A DNA stretch of 64,000 nucleotides from Microbacterium sp. zg-Y818 (GTDB lineage Bacteria; Actinomycetota; Actinomycetes; Actinomycetales; Microbacteriaceae). The translations under genes and the position numbers were made by a program. The notes below the pieces were generated by a model. That model had not been told where the DNA came from. It searched no databases and saw nothing but the letters and a program-made list of their open reading frames with translations. Below, piece after piece: positions 16,679-24,706 of the stretch; position 1 is the stretch's first letter; each line of letters begins with the position of its first letter. Where the stretch lies: positions 3,038,001-3,102,000 of the forward strand of contig NZ_CP126741.1 in NCBI RefSeq assembly GCF_030246905.1, written 5' to 3'.

Positions 16679-17293
16679 TCAGCCCATGTCGGCGGTGGTC
16701 ACCGCCGGGCCGGGGCCGTAACGCAGCAGCAGAGCGCCGGCGGGACCCGCGATCGGGGGCTCCAGCAGCGTGAGTCCGAACGCCGGCCCGTCCGGCGGGA
16801 ACAGCCGCTTGCCCGGTCCGAGCACCAGCGGGTACACCCACAGGTTCAGCACGTCGAAGAGCCCCGCTTGCACCAGACCGCGGGCGAACTCGATGCTGCC
16901 GACGACGTGTACCTCCGCGTGCCGCTCGCGCAGCGCGGCGATCTCGGCCGCCAGATCCGCCCCGAGCCGGTGGGAGTTCACCCAGGGCAGCGGGGGTGTC
17001 CCCCGCGACGCGACATACTTCGGGATCGCGGTGAAACGCTCGGCGATCTCGGCCGCGGGGCCCTCGTACTGCGGCCAGTACGCGGCGAAGATGTCGTAGG
17101 TGCGCCGGCCGAGAAGCAGGGCGTCCATCCGACGGATGCCGGCCATCACGCGTTGCCCTACCGCGCTGTCGTCGACCGGCGCCTGCCAGCCCCCGTAGGC
17201 GAAACCGCCGTCCGGGTCCTCCGCGCGGCTTCCGGGTGACTGCGCGACGCCGTCGAGACTGCTGAACAGATCGATGTGGATGAGGCCCGCCAT
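16679..17293 (-). CDS. Dihydrofolate reductase family protein (RibD C-terminal-like)
   Basis: A 204-residue protein with the DHFR/RibD-C fold: IHIDLFSSLDGVAQSPG at the N-terminus, then the conserved LLLGRRTYDIFAAYWPQ (about residues 58-75), a VVGSIEFARGLVQAGL nucleotide-binding loop and NLWVYPLVLGPGKRLF. These proteins are usually NADPH-dependent reductases of unknown substrate and are common next to regulators in Actinobacteria. It is the distal gene of a minus-strand set with the HxlR regulator (15-base gap) and VOC protein. Confidence 0.88.
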   Translation of the reverse strand: MAGLIHIDLFSSLDGVAQSPGSRAEDPDGGFAYGGWQAPVDDSAVGQRVMAGIRRMDALLLGRRTYDIFAAYWPQYEGPAAEIAERFTAIPKYVASRGTPPLPWVNSHRLGADLAAEIAALRERHAEVHVVGSIEFARGLVQAGLFDVLNLWVYPLVLGPGKRLFPPDGPAFGLTLLEPPIAGPAGALLLRYGPGPAVTTADMG

Positions 17294-17308
17294 CGGGACT
17301 CCTCTCGG

Positions 17309-18034
17309 TCAGGCCGCCGCAGCTGCGGGGGCGATGTGGAAGGTCGTCGCGAAGCGGCCCAGCAGCGCCGCGTCGCCGCGCGACACGCGCACGATGCCCC
17401 GCGCGAGCGCATCGGCGGGAGCGAGCTCCCCGGAGATGATGCCCCGGATCCCCGGACCCGCGACGATCACGGCATCCGCCTCATGCCCCCCGGCATCGGC
17501 ACGCTGCTCCGCAGCAGAACCCGCGCCGTCGGCGCCCCCCGCCACCCCGGCGTCCAGCCGCCGCACCGCGAGCGCGATGCCGTCGACCCGCGCACGCAGG
17601 CCCACATCTCCGACGTGCAGGTCGTATCCGGTCGCGGGCAGGGCTGCGGCGGCATCCGGACGGAACGCGGTCCGCAGCGCCATGGTCAGGGAGTCGGCCG
17701 TGACGACGTCGTCGGGTTCCGGCTCGCCCATCGCGACGAAGCCCCAGCGCCCGAGCGCCAGCACGATGGGCTCGAGCTCGCGGCCGTACGGGGTGAGTTC
17801 GTACACGAGCCCCCGGTGCGACAGCGGAACCCGGCGCACCACCCCGGCATCCTGCAGCTCCTTCAAACGTCTCGCGAGGATGTTCGTCGGAATGCGCGGC
17901 AGACCGGCCTTGAGGTCGTTGTACCGGCGCGGACCCACCAGCAGGTCGCGGACGATCAGCAGCGCCCACCGCTCGCCGATCAGCTCGACGGCGGTGGTGA
18001 CACCGCAGTACTGGCCGTAGCTTCGGGCGGCCAC
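17309..18034 (-). CDS. HxlR-family transcriptional regulator with C-terminal extension
   Basis: A 241-residue protein, about twice a minimal HxlR regulator. Residues 1-105 form the winged helix (CGVTTAVELIGERWALLIVRDLLVGPRRYNDLKAGLPRIPTNILARRLKEL, ending with the GLVYELTPYGREL wing). The rest, with VGDVGLRARVDGIALAVRRLD and a late AVIVAGPGIRGIISGELAP strand-turn pattern, resembles the SCP2/sterol-carrier-like domain found behind HxlR heads in some Actinobacteria; that assignment is inference. GTG start, abutting the VOC stop without a gap. It probably represses the VOC-HxlR-DHFR-like unit through the palindrome at 18514. Confidence 0.85.
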   Translation of the reverse strand: MAARSYGQYCGVTTAVELIGERWALLIVRDLLVGPRRYNDLKAGLPRIPTNILARRLKELQDAGVVRRVPLSHRGLVYELTPYGRELEPIVLALGRWGFVAMGEPEPDDVVTADSLTMALRTAFRPDAAAALPATGYDLHVGDVGLRARVDGIALAVRRLDAGVAGGADGAGSAAEQRADAGGHEADAVIVAGPGIRGIISGELAPADALARGIVRVSRGDAALLGRFATTFHIAPAAAAA

Positions 18035-18469
18035 CTACGACTGCGCCTGATCGGCGAACGCGCCCGGGCCCTGCTCCGTGGCGACGGGGTCCATGTAGAA
18101 GAAGCTCAGCACGTTGCCGTCGGGGTCCTCCAGGTCCCGCGAGTACATGAACCCGAGGTCCTCCGGCTCGCGGGGCTCGGTGCCTCCGGCCGCCAGGCCC
18201 GTAGCCAACACGGCATCCACGTCCTCGTTCGAGGCCCGGGCGAGCGCCACCATCACCTGCGCCGTAGCGGCCGGATCGGCGACCGGCTTGTCGGTGAAGG
18301 TCGCGAAGAACTCCCGGGTCAGCATCATGAAGTAGACGCCATCCCCCCAGGCGACGCACGCGGCGTTCTCGTCCGTGAACAGCGGATTGATCGTCGCTCC
18401 CAGCGCGGTGTAGAAGGCCTTGCAGCGGTCGAGGTCGGCCGTGGGCAGATTGACGAAGATGTCGGTCAT
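18035..18469 (-). CDS. VOC family protein (glyoxalase-like)
   Basis: A 144-residue single-domain VOC protein starting MTDIFVNLPTADLDRCKAFYTALG, the canonical opening strand and helix. The second half contains GFMYSRDLEDPDGNVLSFFYMD, in which the DPDGN turn and final acidic strand are family hallmarks. The cysteine- and methionine-rich middle (FTDENAACVAWGDGVYFMML) is as in the PhnB/YaeR-like subgroups. It is the first gene of a three-gene minus-strand unit with the HxlR regulator, suggesting an inducible detoxification or resistance role. Confidence 0.87.
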   Translation of the reverse strand: MTDIFVNLPTADLDRCKAFYTALGATINPLFTDENAACVAWGDGVYFMMLTREFFATFTDKPVADPAATAQVMVALARASNEDVDAVLATGLAAGGTEPREPEDLGFMYSRDLEDPDGNVLSFFYMDPVATEQGPGAFADQAQS

Positions 18470-18513
18470 GGCGTGCTCCCTTGCAGGCCGCCGCGAGGGG
18501 CGGATGCCGGTAG

Positions 18514-18540
18514 CTTGCTAAAAGCAAGTGCCCTTGTCAA
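18514..18540 (-). promoter_or_regulatory. Promoter/operator region of the VOC-HxlR unit
   Basis: A palindrome CTTGCT-AAA-AGCAAG (18514-18528) lies about 45 bp upstream of the VOC start. On the minus strand a consensus -35 TTGACA occurs at 18535-18540, just upstream of it. The palindrome therefore falls between the -35 and -10 elements, a good place for autorepression by the HxlR protein. Confidence 0.5.
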
Positions 18541-18558
18541 GAGCTCGCGTCGCGGGCG

Positions 18559-18613
18559 CGAATACTCACTCGGCAGCGCGAATACTCACTCGGGGCGCGA
18601 ATACTCACTCGGC
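18559..18613 (+). repeat. Dispersed 20-bp-period repeat, three copies
   Basis: Three copies of GCGAATACTCACTCGG; the AATACT cores start at 18561, 18581 and 18600 (spacing 20 and 19). In the divergent region between the VOC gene and the histidine kinase gene. Confidence 0.9.
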
Positions 18614-18657
18614 GACGATTCCGTCGCACGGGGGATGCCGCGCCGCCGCGTCCCCCG

Positions 18658-18663
18658 TACGTT
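18658..18663 (+). promoter_or_regulatory. Probable -10 box of the histidine kinase gene
   Basis: TACGTT with exactly six bases (GGAAGG) to the ATG at 18670. Confidence 0.45.
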
Positions 18664-18669
18664 GGAAGG

Positions 18670-19935
18670 ATGAGCGCGACCCTGCCCGCCGCCCCGACCC
18701 GCCGGCATCCGCCGACACCAGCCGACCTGCGCACCGACGTGTGGCTCGCCGTCGGCCTGCTCGTCGGTGCCGTGATCAGCTCGTGGCTCGGACAGGTCGC
18801 GGGGTTCTTCGGCGACGAGACCCCGGGGCTCGGCTGGGCGCTGGCGTACTCGGCGGCTGTGACGCTGCCGCTGGCGCTGCGCCGCCGCCACCCCGAGATC
18901 GTGCTGATCGTCGTCGCGATCGCCTTCTTCGCCGGGGCGACCTTCCACATACCCGACCTCTACGTCGGCCAGGTCGCCCTGTTCGTGGCGATGTACACCG
19001 TCGGCGCCTGGGTCGACGACCGCCGTCGGGCCACTCTCGTGCGGGTGGTCGTCGTGGTCGCCATGTTCGTCTGGCTGCTGGTCACGATGTTCCAGACGGC
19101 CACCGATCCCCCCGGCGACGGCCCGTCGACCGCCGGCGCCTTCTCGCCGATGGCGGCGTACATGGTGATCCAGTTCGTGATCAACGTCTTCTATTTCGGC
19201 GGCGCCTACTACCTGGGCGACCGCGCGTACGCGACGGCGCTGGCGTGGACGGCCCTCGAGGAGCGCACCGCCGAACTCGAGCGCGAGCGAGAGCTCACCG
19301 CCGCCCAGGCCGTCGCCCTCGACCGGGTGCGCATCGCCCGCGAGCTGCACGACGTCGTCGCCCACCACGTGTCGGCGATGGGCGTGCAGGCCGGCGCCGC
19401 GCGGATGGTGCTCGAACGCGACCCCGCGGCCGCGCGCACCGCGCTCGGCGGCGTCGAGGCATCCGCCCGTTCGGCGCTGGAGGAACTGCGCCAGCTGCTC
19501 GAGACGCTCCGCACCCCGGATGCCGCCGCCGCACCGGCCGACTCGACCGTGCGGTTGTCGGCGCTCGCCGACCTCGTCGCGCACGCCAACGACAATGGCC
19601 TGCCCACCACCTTCACCGTCGTCGGCGAGCCCGCCGACCCGTCGGAACTCGTGCAGGTGAATCTCTACCGCATCGCGCAGGAGGCCCTCACGAACGCCCG
19701 GCGCCATGCCGGCCCGGGCGCGACTGCCGACGTGCGGCTGCGCTACGACGCGGATGCCGTCGAGCTCGAGATCACCAACACCGGGCGCGTGCGCGCCGAC
19801 CGCCCAGGGCTGGGACTCGTGGGCATGCGGGAGCGGGCCGCGGCCTCGGGCGGCACGCTCGAAGCCGGGCCCCGCCCGCGCGGCGGCTTCATCGTGCGGG
19901 CACGGATCCCGCTTCGAGCGGCGGTGCCCGCGTGA
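18670..19935 (+). CDS. Membrane sensor histidine kinase (HisKA_3/NarL-type)
   Basis: A 421-residue sensor kinase. About five transmembrane helices occupy residues 25-185, with no large extracellular domain, so it probably senses membrane or intramembrane signals. A coiled linker (ALEERTAELERERELTAAQ) leads to the HisKA_3 dimerisation helix with the phospho-acceptor in ARELHDVVAHHVS (His227). The HATPase domain has the N box NLYRIAQEALTNARRHA and a G box PGLGLVGMRERAAASGG. It pairs with the NarL-type regulator that overlaps its stop (GTGA). The stimulus is unknown. The ABC exporter at 21.5-23.5 kb is nearby but separated by a minus-strand gene. Confidence 0.93.
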   Translation: MSATLPAAPTRRHPPTPADLRTDVWLAVGLLVGAVISSWLGQVAGFFGDETPGLGWALAYSAAVTLPLALRRRHPEIVLIVVAIAFFAGATFHIPDLYVGQVALFVAMYTVGAWVDDRRRATLVRVVVVVAMFVWLLVTMFQTATDPPGDGPSTAGAFSPMAAYMVIQFVINVFYFGGAYYLGDRAYATALAWTALEERTAELERERELTAAQAVALDRVRIARELHDVVAHHVSAMGVQAGAARMVLERDPAAARTALGGVEASARSALEELRQLLETLRTPDAAAAPADSTVRLSALADLVAHANDNGLPTTFTVVGEPADPSELVQVNLYRIAQEALTNARRHAGPGATADVRLRYDADAVELEITNTGRVRADRPGLGLVGMRERAAASGGTLEAGPRPRGGFIVRARIPLRAAVPA

Positions 19936-20642
19936 GCGGCGCGGCGTCCCGCGTGCTGCTCGTCGACGACCACGCCGTGATGCGCGCGGGCTTCCGGATG
20001 ATCCTGGATGCCGCAGGCATCGACGTCGTCGGCGAGGCGGCGACCGGGGTCGAGGCGGTGGCCGCGGCATCCGCCCTTCTGCCGGACGTCATCTGCATGG
20101 ACGTGCAGATGCCCGACATGGACGGGATCGAGGCCACGCGGCGCATCGTGGCCGACCCCGCGGTCTCGGCGGCCGTCGTGATCGTGACCACCTTCGACCG
20201 CGACGACTACCTGTTCCAGGCGCTCGCGGCGGGAGCCAGCGGGTTCCTGCTGAAGAACGCCGGGCCCGAGGAGCTCGTGACTGCGGTGCGCGTCGCCGCC
20301 GCCGGTGACGCGCTGCTGGCGCCCGAAGTGACACGGCGCGTGATCGAGCGCTTCACCGCGGGGGGCGCGGCACCGGCGGCCGTCCACGCCGATGGCACCG
20401 ATCAGGCGATCGCGCAGCCGGCCGCCGCACCTGCGGCATCCGGCGTGCACGTCGACCTCACCGAGCGCGAGGCCGAAGTGCTGCGGCTGCTGGCGCGCGC
20501 GCAGAGCAACGCCGAGATCGCGCAGCAGCTGTACATCGGCGAGGCGACGGTGAAGACCCACGTCTCGAACGTGCTGCAGAAGCTCGGCGCCCGCGACCGC
20601 GTCGCGGCGGTGGTCTACGCGCACACGCACGGGCTCGTCTGA
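19932..20642 (+). CDS. NarL/FixJ-family response regulator
   Basis: A 236-residue two-domain regulator. Receiver domain residues 6-125: acidic pocket VDDHAV, phospho-acceptor Asp57 in CMDVQMPDMDG, switch Thr in VTTFD and Lys in FLLKNAGPEE. After an Ala-rich linker (about 140-170) comes the LuxR-type helix-turn-helix LTEREAEVLRLLARAQSNAEIAQQLYIGEATVKTHVSNVLQKLG. GTG start overlaps the kinase stop. The linker is longer than usual because of an Ala/Pro insertion. A bidirectional terminator follows. Confidence 0.94.
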   Translation: MSGAASRVLLVDDHAVMRAGFRMILDAAGIDVVGEAATGVEAVAAASALLPDVICMDVQMPDMDGIEATRRIVADPAVSAAVVIVTTFDRDDYLFQALAAGASGFLLKNAGPEELVTAVRVAAAGDALLAPEVTRRVIERFTAGGAAPAAVHADGTDQAIAQPAAAPAASGVHVDLTEREAEVLRLLARAQSNAEIAQQLYIGEATVKTHVSNVLQKLGARDRVAAVVYAHTHGLV

Positions 20643-20675
20643 GCCGCGGCGCCCGCAGCGCCCGCCCGCGCACGC

Positions 20676-20715
20676 CGAAGCCCCGGCCCGCATCCGAGGC
20701 GGGACCGGGGCTTCG
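20676..20715. terminator. Bidirectional terminator between convergent genes
   Basis: The arms CGAAGCCCCGG (20676-20686) and CCGGGGCTTCG (20705-20715) pair perfectly, and inner bases can extend the stem. It lies between the response regulator and FMN reductase stops. Confidence 0.85.
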
Positions 20716-20724
20716 AGAGCGGTG

Positions 20725-21294
20725 TCAGACCCCCGCGGGCACCGGCGCGTAGCGCTCGATGAGGGCCATGAACGCCTGCAGGTACGCGGTGAGGAAAGCC
20801 GCCGTTTCGTCGCTGGTGACCTCACCGCTGTCGGTGAAGAGGCCGGGCACGGACTGGACGTAGCCCTCCGGCTGACCGAGCGTGGGCGCGTTGAAGTGGC
20901 TGAGGATCGCTTTCAGGTGCTGCTGCGCGGCGGCGGTGGCGATGCCGCCGCCCGAGGTGCCGATGACGGCGGTGGGCTTGCCGTCGAACGAGCCCTGCCC
21001 ATACGGACGGGCCGCCCAGTCCAGCGCGTTCTTCAGCACGCCGGGGATCGAACGGCTGTACTCGGGGGTCACGATGATCACGCCGTCGACGCGATCGATG
21101 GCGTCCTTGAACTCGCGCGCCGCCTGCGGCATGTCGTTCTCGATGTCGACGGAGTAAAACGGCAGGTCGGCGATAGGGATCTCCACGAGCGTGGCCCCCT
21201 CCGGCGCCAGTCGCTCCAGGGCCGTGGCCAGGCGGCGGTTGATCGACGTGGACGAGATGCTGCCGACGATGTAGCCGATGGTGCGCTCGGTCAT
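20725..21294 (-). CDS. NADPH-dependent FMN reductase family protein
   Basis: A 189-residue flavodoxin-fold reductase. The FMN phosphate loop is IGYIVGSISSTSINRRLA (residues 6-23). The central VDGVIIVTPEYSRSIPGVLKNALDW is the family signature for the isoalloxazine-binding loop, and VIGTSGGGIATAAAQQHLKAIL follows. Such enzymes reduce FMN, quinones, azo dyes or chromate with NAD(P)H. The ATG at 21294 sits where the fold starts; upstream in-frame codons are the shadow of the ABC gene. Monocistronic. Confidence 0.92.
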   Translation of the reverse strand: MTERTIGYIVGSISSTSINRRLATALERLAPEGATLVEIPIADLPFYSVDIENDMPQAAREFKDAIDRVDGVIIVTPEYSRSIPGVLKNALDWAARPYGQGSFDGKPTAVIGTSGGGIATAAAQQHLKAILSHFNAPTLGQPEGYVQSVPGLFTDSGEVTSDETAAFLTAYLQAFMALIERYAPVPAGV

Positions 21295-21528
21295 GAGAGA
21301 TGTCTCCTCAGTGTTCTCGGTGGCCGCCGGATGTCCGCGACCCTGACCCAGGCCAACAGGGGCCACACCGGGTCTATTCCGATGCATACATTCCCCACGG
21401 GTCGGGCCACTTCCTCCCCCGCAGGGGGGAGGCCGCCGCCCGCGTGCTCGGCGCGGAACCCACCCAGGGGAGGAGGCGGCCGATCGGACCGCGGCGTAGC
21501 GTCGAGGTATCGACTGAGGAGGAGCTTC

Positions 21529-22413
21529 ATGCTCGAACTGACCGGGATCACCAAGAGCTACGGCGGCCGCCGCGTGCTCGACGACGTCGGGTTCACCGTC
21601 ACCCCCGGGCGCCTGACCGGCTTCGTCGGCGGCAACGGCGCCGGCAAGACCACGACCATGCGCATCATCCTGGGCGTGCTGGCGAAAGATGCCGGCACCG
21701 TCACCCTCGACGGCACCCCCGTCACTGCGGCCGACCGCCGCCGCTTCGGCTACATGCCCGAGGAACGCGGCCTGTACCCGAAGATGAAGGTGCTCGAGCA
21801 CATCGTCTACCTCGCCCGTCTGCACGGGTTCTCGAAGGCGGATGCCACGACCCGCGCGACCGCCCTGCTCGAAGAGCTGGGCCTCGGCGAGCGCCTGAGC
21901 GACAACGTCCAGACGCTGTCGCTCGGCAACCAGCAGCGCGCGCAGATCGCCGCCGCCCTCGTACACGACCCGCAGGTGCTGATCCTCGACGAGCCGTTCT
22001 CGGGCCTGGACCCCCTCGCGGTCGACGTCGTCGCCGGCGTGCTGCAGGCCCGCGCCGCCCAGGGCGCCGCGGTGCTGTTCTCCTCGCACCAGCTCGACGT
22101 GGTCGAGCGGCTGTGCGACGACCTCGTGATCATCGCCGGCGGCACGATCCGCGCCGCGGGCTCTCGCGACGACCTGCGCGCCGCGCACTCCACCCGCCGG
22201 TTCGAGCTGGTCTCCGCCGGCGACGCGGGATGGCTGCGCGACGAGCCCGGCATCACGGTGCTGGAGTTCGACGGCGGTTACGCCCTCTTCGACGCCGATT
22301 CCGACGACACCGTACAGACGGTGCTGCGCCGCGCTGTCGCCGCCGGCGACGTCGCGAGCTTCGCCCCCAGGCATCCGTCCCTCGCCCAGATCTTCAAGGA
22401 GGTCATCCAGTGA
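21529..22413 (+). CDS. ABC transporter ATP-binding protein (exporter type)
   Basis: A 294-residue ATPase with Walker A GGNGAGKTT (about residues 37-45), a Q-loop-like region RFGYMPEERGLYP, signature LSLGNQQRAQIAAAL (LSGGQ variant with LGNQQ), Walker B VLILDEPFSGLDP and H-loop SSHQLD. After residue 215 a DrrA/NatA-type C-terminal extension (FELVSAGDAGWL...) is present. It energises export through the permease encoded next (GTGA overlap). Start ATG 21529 follows GGAGG. A TAGCGT -10-like box lies 26 bases upstream. NatA-like Na+ export or antibiotic export are both possible. Confidence 0.93.
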   Translation: MLELTGITKSYGGRRVLDDVGFTVTPGRLTGFVGGNGAGKTTTMRIILGVLAKDAGTVTLDGTPVTAADRRRFGYMPEERGLYPKMKVLEHIVYLARLHGFSKADATTRATALLEELGLGERLSDNVQTLSLGNQQRAQIAAALVHDPQVLILDEPFSGLDPLAVDVVAGVLQARAAQGAAVLFSSHQLDVVERLCDDLVIIAGGTIRAAGSRDDLRAAHSTRRFELVSAGDAGWLRDEPGITVLEFDGGYALFDADSDDTVQTVLRRAVAAGDVASFAPRHPSLAQIFKEVIQ

Positions 22414-23504
22414 ACACCGCCCCCTCCTTCGCCCAGAGCACCTGGCTCGTCGCCGAGCGCGAGATCGGCTCGAAGCTGCGCAGCAAGGCGTTCGTCATCT
22501 CCACCGGCATCCTGTTCGTCATCGCCCTCGCCGGCGTGCTGTGGGGCGGGTTCACCGCTCAGCAGGACATGCGGACTCCCGTGGCCGTGACCGGCCAGAC
22601 CGCGCAGATCGTCGCTCCGCTGGACGGCATGCTCGACATCACCGAGGTGGGTTCGGCCGAAGAGGCCCGCGAGCTCGTGCGCGACGGCGAGGTCGATGCG
22701 GCCCTCATCCCGGGCGGCGAGGGCGGATTCGACTTCACGGTCGTCGGTGACGACGCCGTGCCGTCCACGCTGATGTCGGCCCTGAGCGTGTCGCCGCCGG
22801 TGGAGCTGCTGCAGACGGAGTCCGACGACGCCGACGGCCTGATGCGCTACATCATCTCGCTCCTCTTCGGCGCGGTGTTCCTCATGGCCGCGACCACCTT
22901 CGGCTCGACCATCTCGCAGAGTGTGGTGGAGGAGAAGGCGACACGCGTCGTGGAACTGCTGATCTCGGCCGTCCCCACTCGGGCGCTGCTGGCGGGCAAG
23001 GTGATCGGCAACACGGTGCTCGCGATGGGGCAGATCATCGGCCTGGCCGCCGTCGCCGTGGTGGGTCTCACCGTCACCGGTCAGGCGGAGCTGCTGTCAG
23101 GGCTCGGCGCACCGCTGGTGTGGTTCGCGGTGTTCTTCCTCTTCGGCTTCGTCCTGCTGGCATCGCTGTTCGCCGCCGCTGCCGCGATGGTCTCCCGCCA
23201 GGAGGACATCGGCTCGACCACCACGCCGCTGACCCTGCTCGTCATGGTGCCGTACTTCCTGGCGATCTTCTTCAACGACAACCCCACCGTCATGACGATC
23301 ATGTCGTACGTGCCGTTCTCAGCCCCGGTCGGCATGCCGGTGCGCATCTTCTTCGGCGATGCGCAGTGGTGGGAGCCCCTCCTGTCGCTGGTGATCCTGC
23401 TCGCCACCTGCGTCGGCGCGATCTGGGTGGGCGCGAAGATCTACGAGAACTCGATCCTGCGGATGGGCGCCCGCGTGCACCTCAAGGAGGCGCTGAAGGG
23501 CTGA
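22410..23504 (+). CDS. ABC transporter permease (ABC-2 / NatB-like)
   Basis: A 364-residue membrane protein, the partner of the overlapping ATPase. One N-terminal helix (AFVISTGILFVIALAGVLWGG, about residues 27-47) is followed by an extracytoplasmic domain of about 110 residues (AVTGQTAQIVAPLDG ... VVGDDAVPSTLM), then five or six helices from YIISLLFGAVFLMAATTFG, including SQSVVEEKATRVVELLISAVPTRALLAGKVIGN, the conserved cytoplasmic coupling segment of ABC-2 permeases of the NatB/YhaP group. GTG start in the GTGA overlap. Substrate unknown. Confidence 0.92.
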   Translation: MNTAPSFAQSTWLVAEREIGSKLRSKAFVISTGILFVIALAGVLWGGFTAQQDMRTPVAVTGQTAQIVAPLDGMLDITEVGSAEEARELVRDGEVDAALIPGGEGGFDFTVVGDDAVPSTLMSALSVSPPVELLQTESDDADGLMRYIISLLFGAVFLMAATTFGSTISQSVVEEKATRVVELLISAVPTRALLAGKVIGNTVLAMGQIIGLAAVAVVGLTVTGQAELLSGLGAPLVWFAVFFLFGFVLLASLFAAAAAMVSRQEDIGSTTTPLTLLVMVPYFLAIFFNDNPTVMTIMSYVPFSAPVGMPVRIFFGDAQWWEPLLSLVILLATCVGAIWVGAKIYENSILRMGARVHLKEALKG

Positions 23505-23536
23505 CGCCCTCGGCCCTCACGCTCCTTGATCGAGTG

Positions 23537-23575
23537 GATGCCGCGATCTCGGCCGACCGGCCGGGTCGCGGCATC
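23537..23575. terminator. Bidirectional terminator hairpin
   Basis: The arms GATGCCGCGA (23537-23546) and TCGCGGCATC (23566-23575) are perfectly complementary, with a further GGCC..GGCC inside. It lies between the convergent permease and VOC genes. Confidence 0.75.
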
Positions 23576-23582
23576 CGTCGTG

Positions 23583-23966
23583 TCAGGCGTCCTCGAGCAC
23601 GCTCAGCACGTTGCCGGCGGAATCGCGGAACCAGGCGATCGGCGGGCCGCCGTTGCCCCGGGAGATGCCCCGCTCGTCGGTGCCGAGGTCGGGATCGGTG
23701 TAGATCTTCGTCTCCACCCCGCGGGCGCGGAGGTCATCGACCGCGGCATCCACGTCGTCGACGACGAAATTCAGCACCGTGAAGTCCGCCGGCCGGTGGG
23801 CCTGCTTCGGGTAGGCGATGGCGCGCGCACCTCCGGCGAGGTTCAGCTGCACGATCCCCATGTCGGTGATCTCCGCGTCGAGACCGAGCGTGTCGCGGTA
23901 GAAGGTCAACGCCGCGTCGACGTCGTCGACCGAGAAGCTGCTGAAGGTAGGCGCGTCGGCGAGCAT
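23583..23966 (-). CDS. VOC family protein
   Basis: A 127-residue single-domain VOC protein: FSSFSVDDVDAALTFYRDTLGL at the N-terminus, MGIVQLNLAGGARAIAYP in the middle, VLNFVVDDVDAAVDDLRARG opening the second module and IAWFRDSAGNVLSVLE closing it. The ATG at 23966 is chosen; the in-frame upstream ATG adds ten residues not typical of the fold. Probably a small-molecule-binding or isomerase/lyase enzyme of unknown substrate. It is one of three VOC proteins in the window and is not close to the others in sequence. Confidence 0.83.
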   Translation of the reverse strand: MLADAPTFSSFSVDDVDAALTFYRDTLGLDAEITDMGIVQLNLAGGARAIAYPKQAHRPADFTVLNFVVDDVDAAVDDLRARGVETKIYTDPDLGTDERGISRGNGGPPIAWFRDSAGNVLSVLEDA

Positions 23967-24025
23967 GGGTCCCCCTGTCGGTGATGCCGACAGCATGCGC
24001 CCGATCGGGTGGGATGTCGAGGGCG

Positions 24026-24493
24026 TCAGCGCTCGACGAGCACTCCGTCGGGGTCGGCCCAGACGTGCTTTCCGGTGGCGAAGACGATGCCGGCGATCGT
24101 CACGTGCACGTCGATCTCACCGACACCGACCTTGGCGCTGGTGCGCGGGTTCGATCCGAGGGCCTTGATGCCGATGGGGAGTGCGGCGAGCGCCTCGCGG
24201 TCGCGCACTGCGCCGTGCACGATGAGGCCGGCCCAGCCGTTCTCGACAGCGGATGCCGCGATGCGGTCGCCCACGAGGGCCGACTCGAGGGAACCCGCTC
24301 CGTCGATCACGAGCACGGCGCCGTCGCCGGGAGTCGCGAGCGTCTGCTTCACGAGGGCGTTGTCGCGGTGGCAGCGGATGGTGCGCACCGGGCCGTCGAA
24401 GGCGGTGTGGCCGCCGAAGTCGTGGAATTGGAGGGCGACGGAGTCGAGCTCGTCGCCGCGCTGGTCGTAGAGGTCTGCGGTCGCGATGGTCAT
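24026..24493 (-). CDS. rraA: Ribonuclease E activity regulator RraA
   Basis: A 155-residue RraA/MenG-like protein. ATADLYDQRGDELDSVALQFHDFGGHTAF begins the fold, and the conserved core is VLVIDGAGSLESALVGDRIAASAVENGWAGLIVHGAVRDREAL, with GIKALGSNPRTS following. In E. coli RraA binds RNase E and inhibits it. Related proteins act as HMG/oxaloacetate aldolases, so in an actinobacterium RNase E/G control is plausible but not proved by sequence. ATG at 24493 with TACGGT seven bases upstream. The adjacent divergent region holds four tandem dispersed repeats. Confidence 0.9.
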   Translation of the reverse strand: MTIATADLYDQRGDELDSVALQFHDFGGHTAFDGPVRTIRCHRDNALVKQTLATPGDGAVLVIDGAGSLESALVGDRIAASAVENGWAGLIVHGAVRDREALAALPIGIKALGSNPRTSAKVGVGEIDVHVTIAGIVFATGKHVWADPDGVLVER

Positions 24494-24522
24494 GCCCGTC
24501 ACCGTAGCGCCCTCCCGGCGCC

Positions 24523-24605
24523 CGCCGAGTGAGTATTCGCGGGGTCGAGTGAGTATTCGCGATGTCGAGTGAGTACTCGCGGCGTCGAGTGAGTACTCGC
24601 GGCGT
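24523..24605 (-). repeat. Dispersed 20-bp-period repeat, four tandem copies
   Basis: Four copies of CGAGTGAGTA(T/C)TCGC beginning at 24526, 24546, 24566 and 24586, an exact 20-bp period. Two carry TATTC and two TACTC. They lie between the divergent rraA and nitroreductase genes. Confidence 0.92.
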
Positions 24606-24706
24606 CGGCCGCCGTGAGCCCGTCGGGACGGGTTCCACGGGCGATTATCGTTGGAGGGAGAGGGCCGACGGCGTCCCCGAAGTCCCCCTACCTCTGGAAC
24701 CATCAC

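Noticed and set aside
21300-21528. A leader ORF upstream of the ABC exporter (open frame from 20722 onward)
   Set aside because: The extended frame runs through the antisense of the FMN reductase gene and has no start context; the conserved ATPase begins at 21529.
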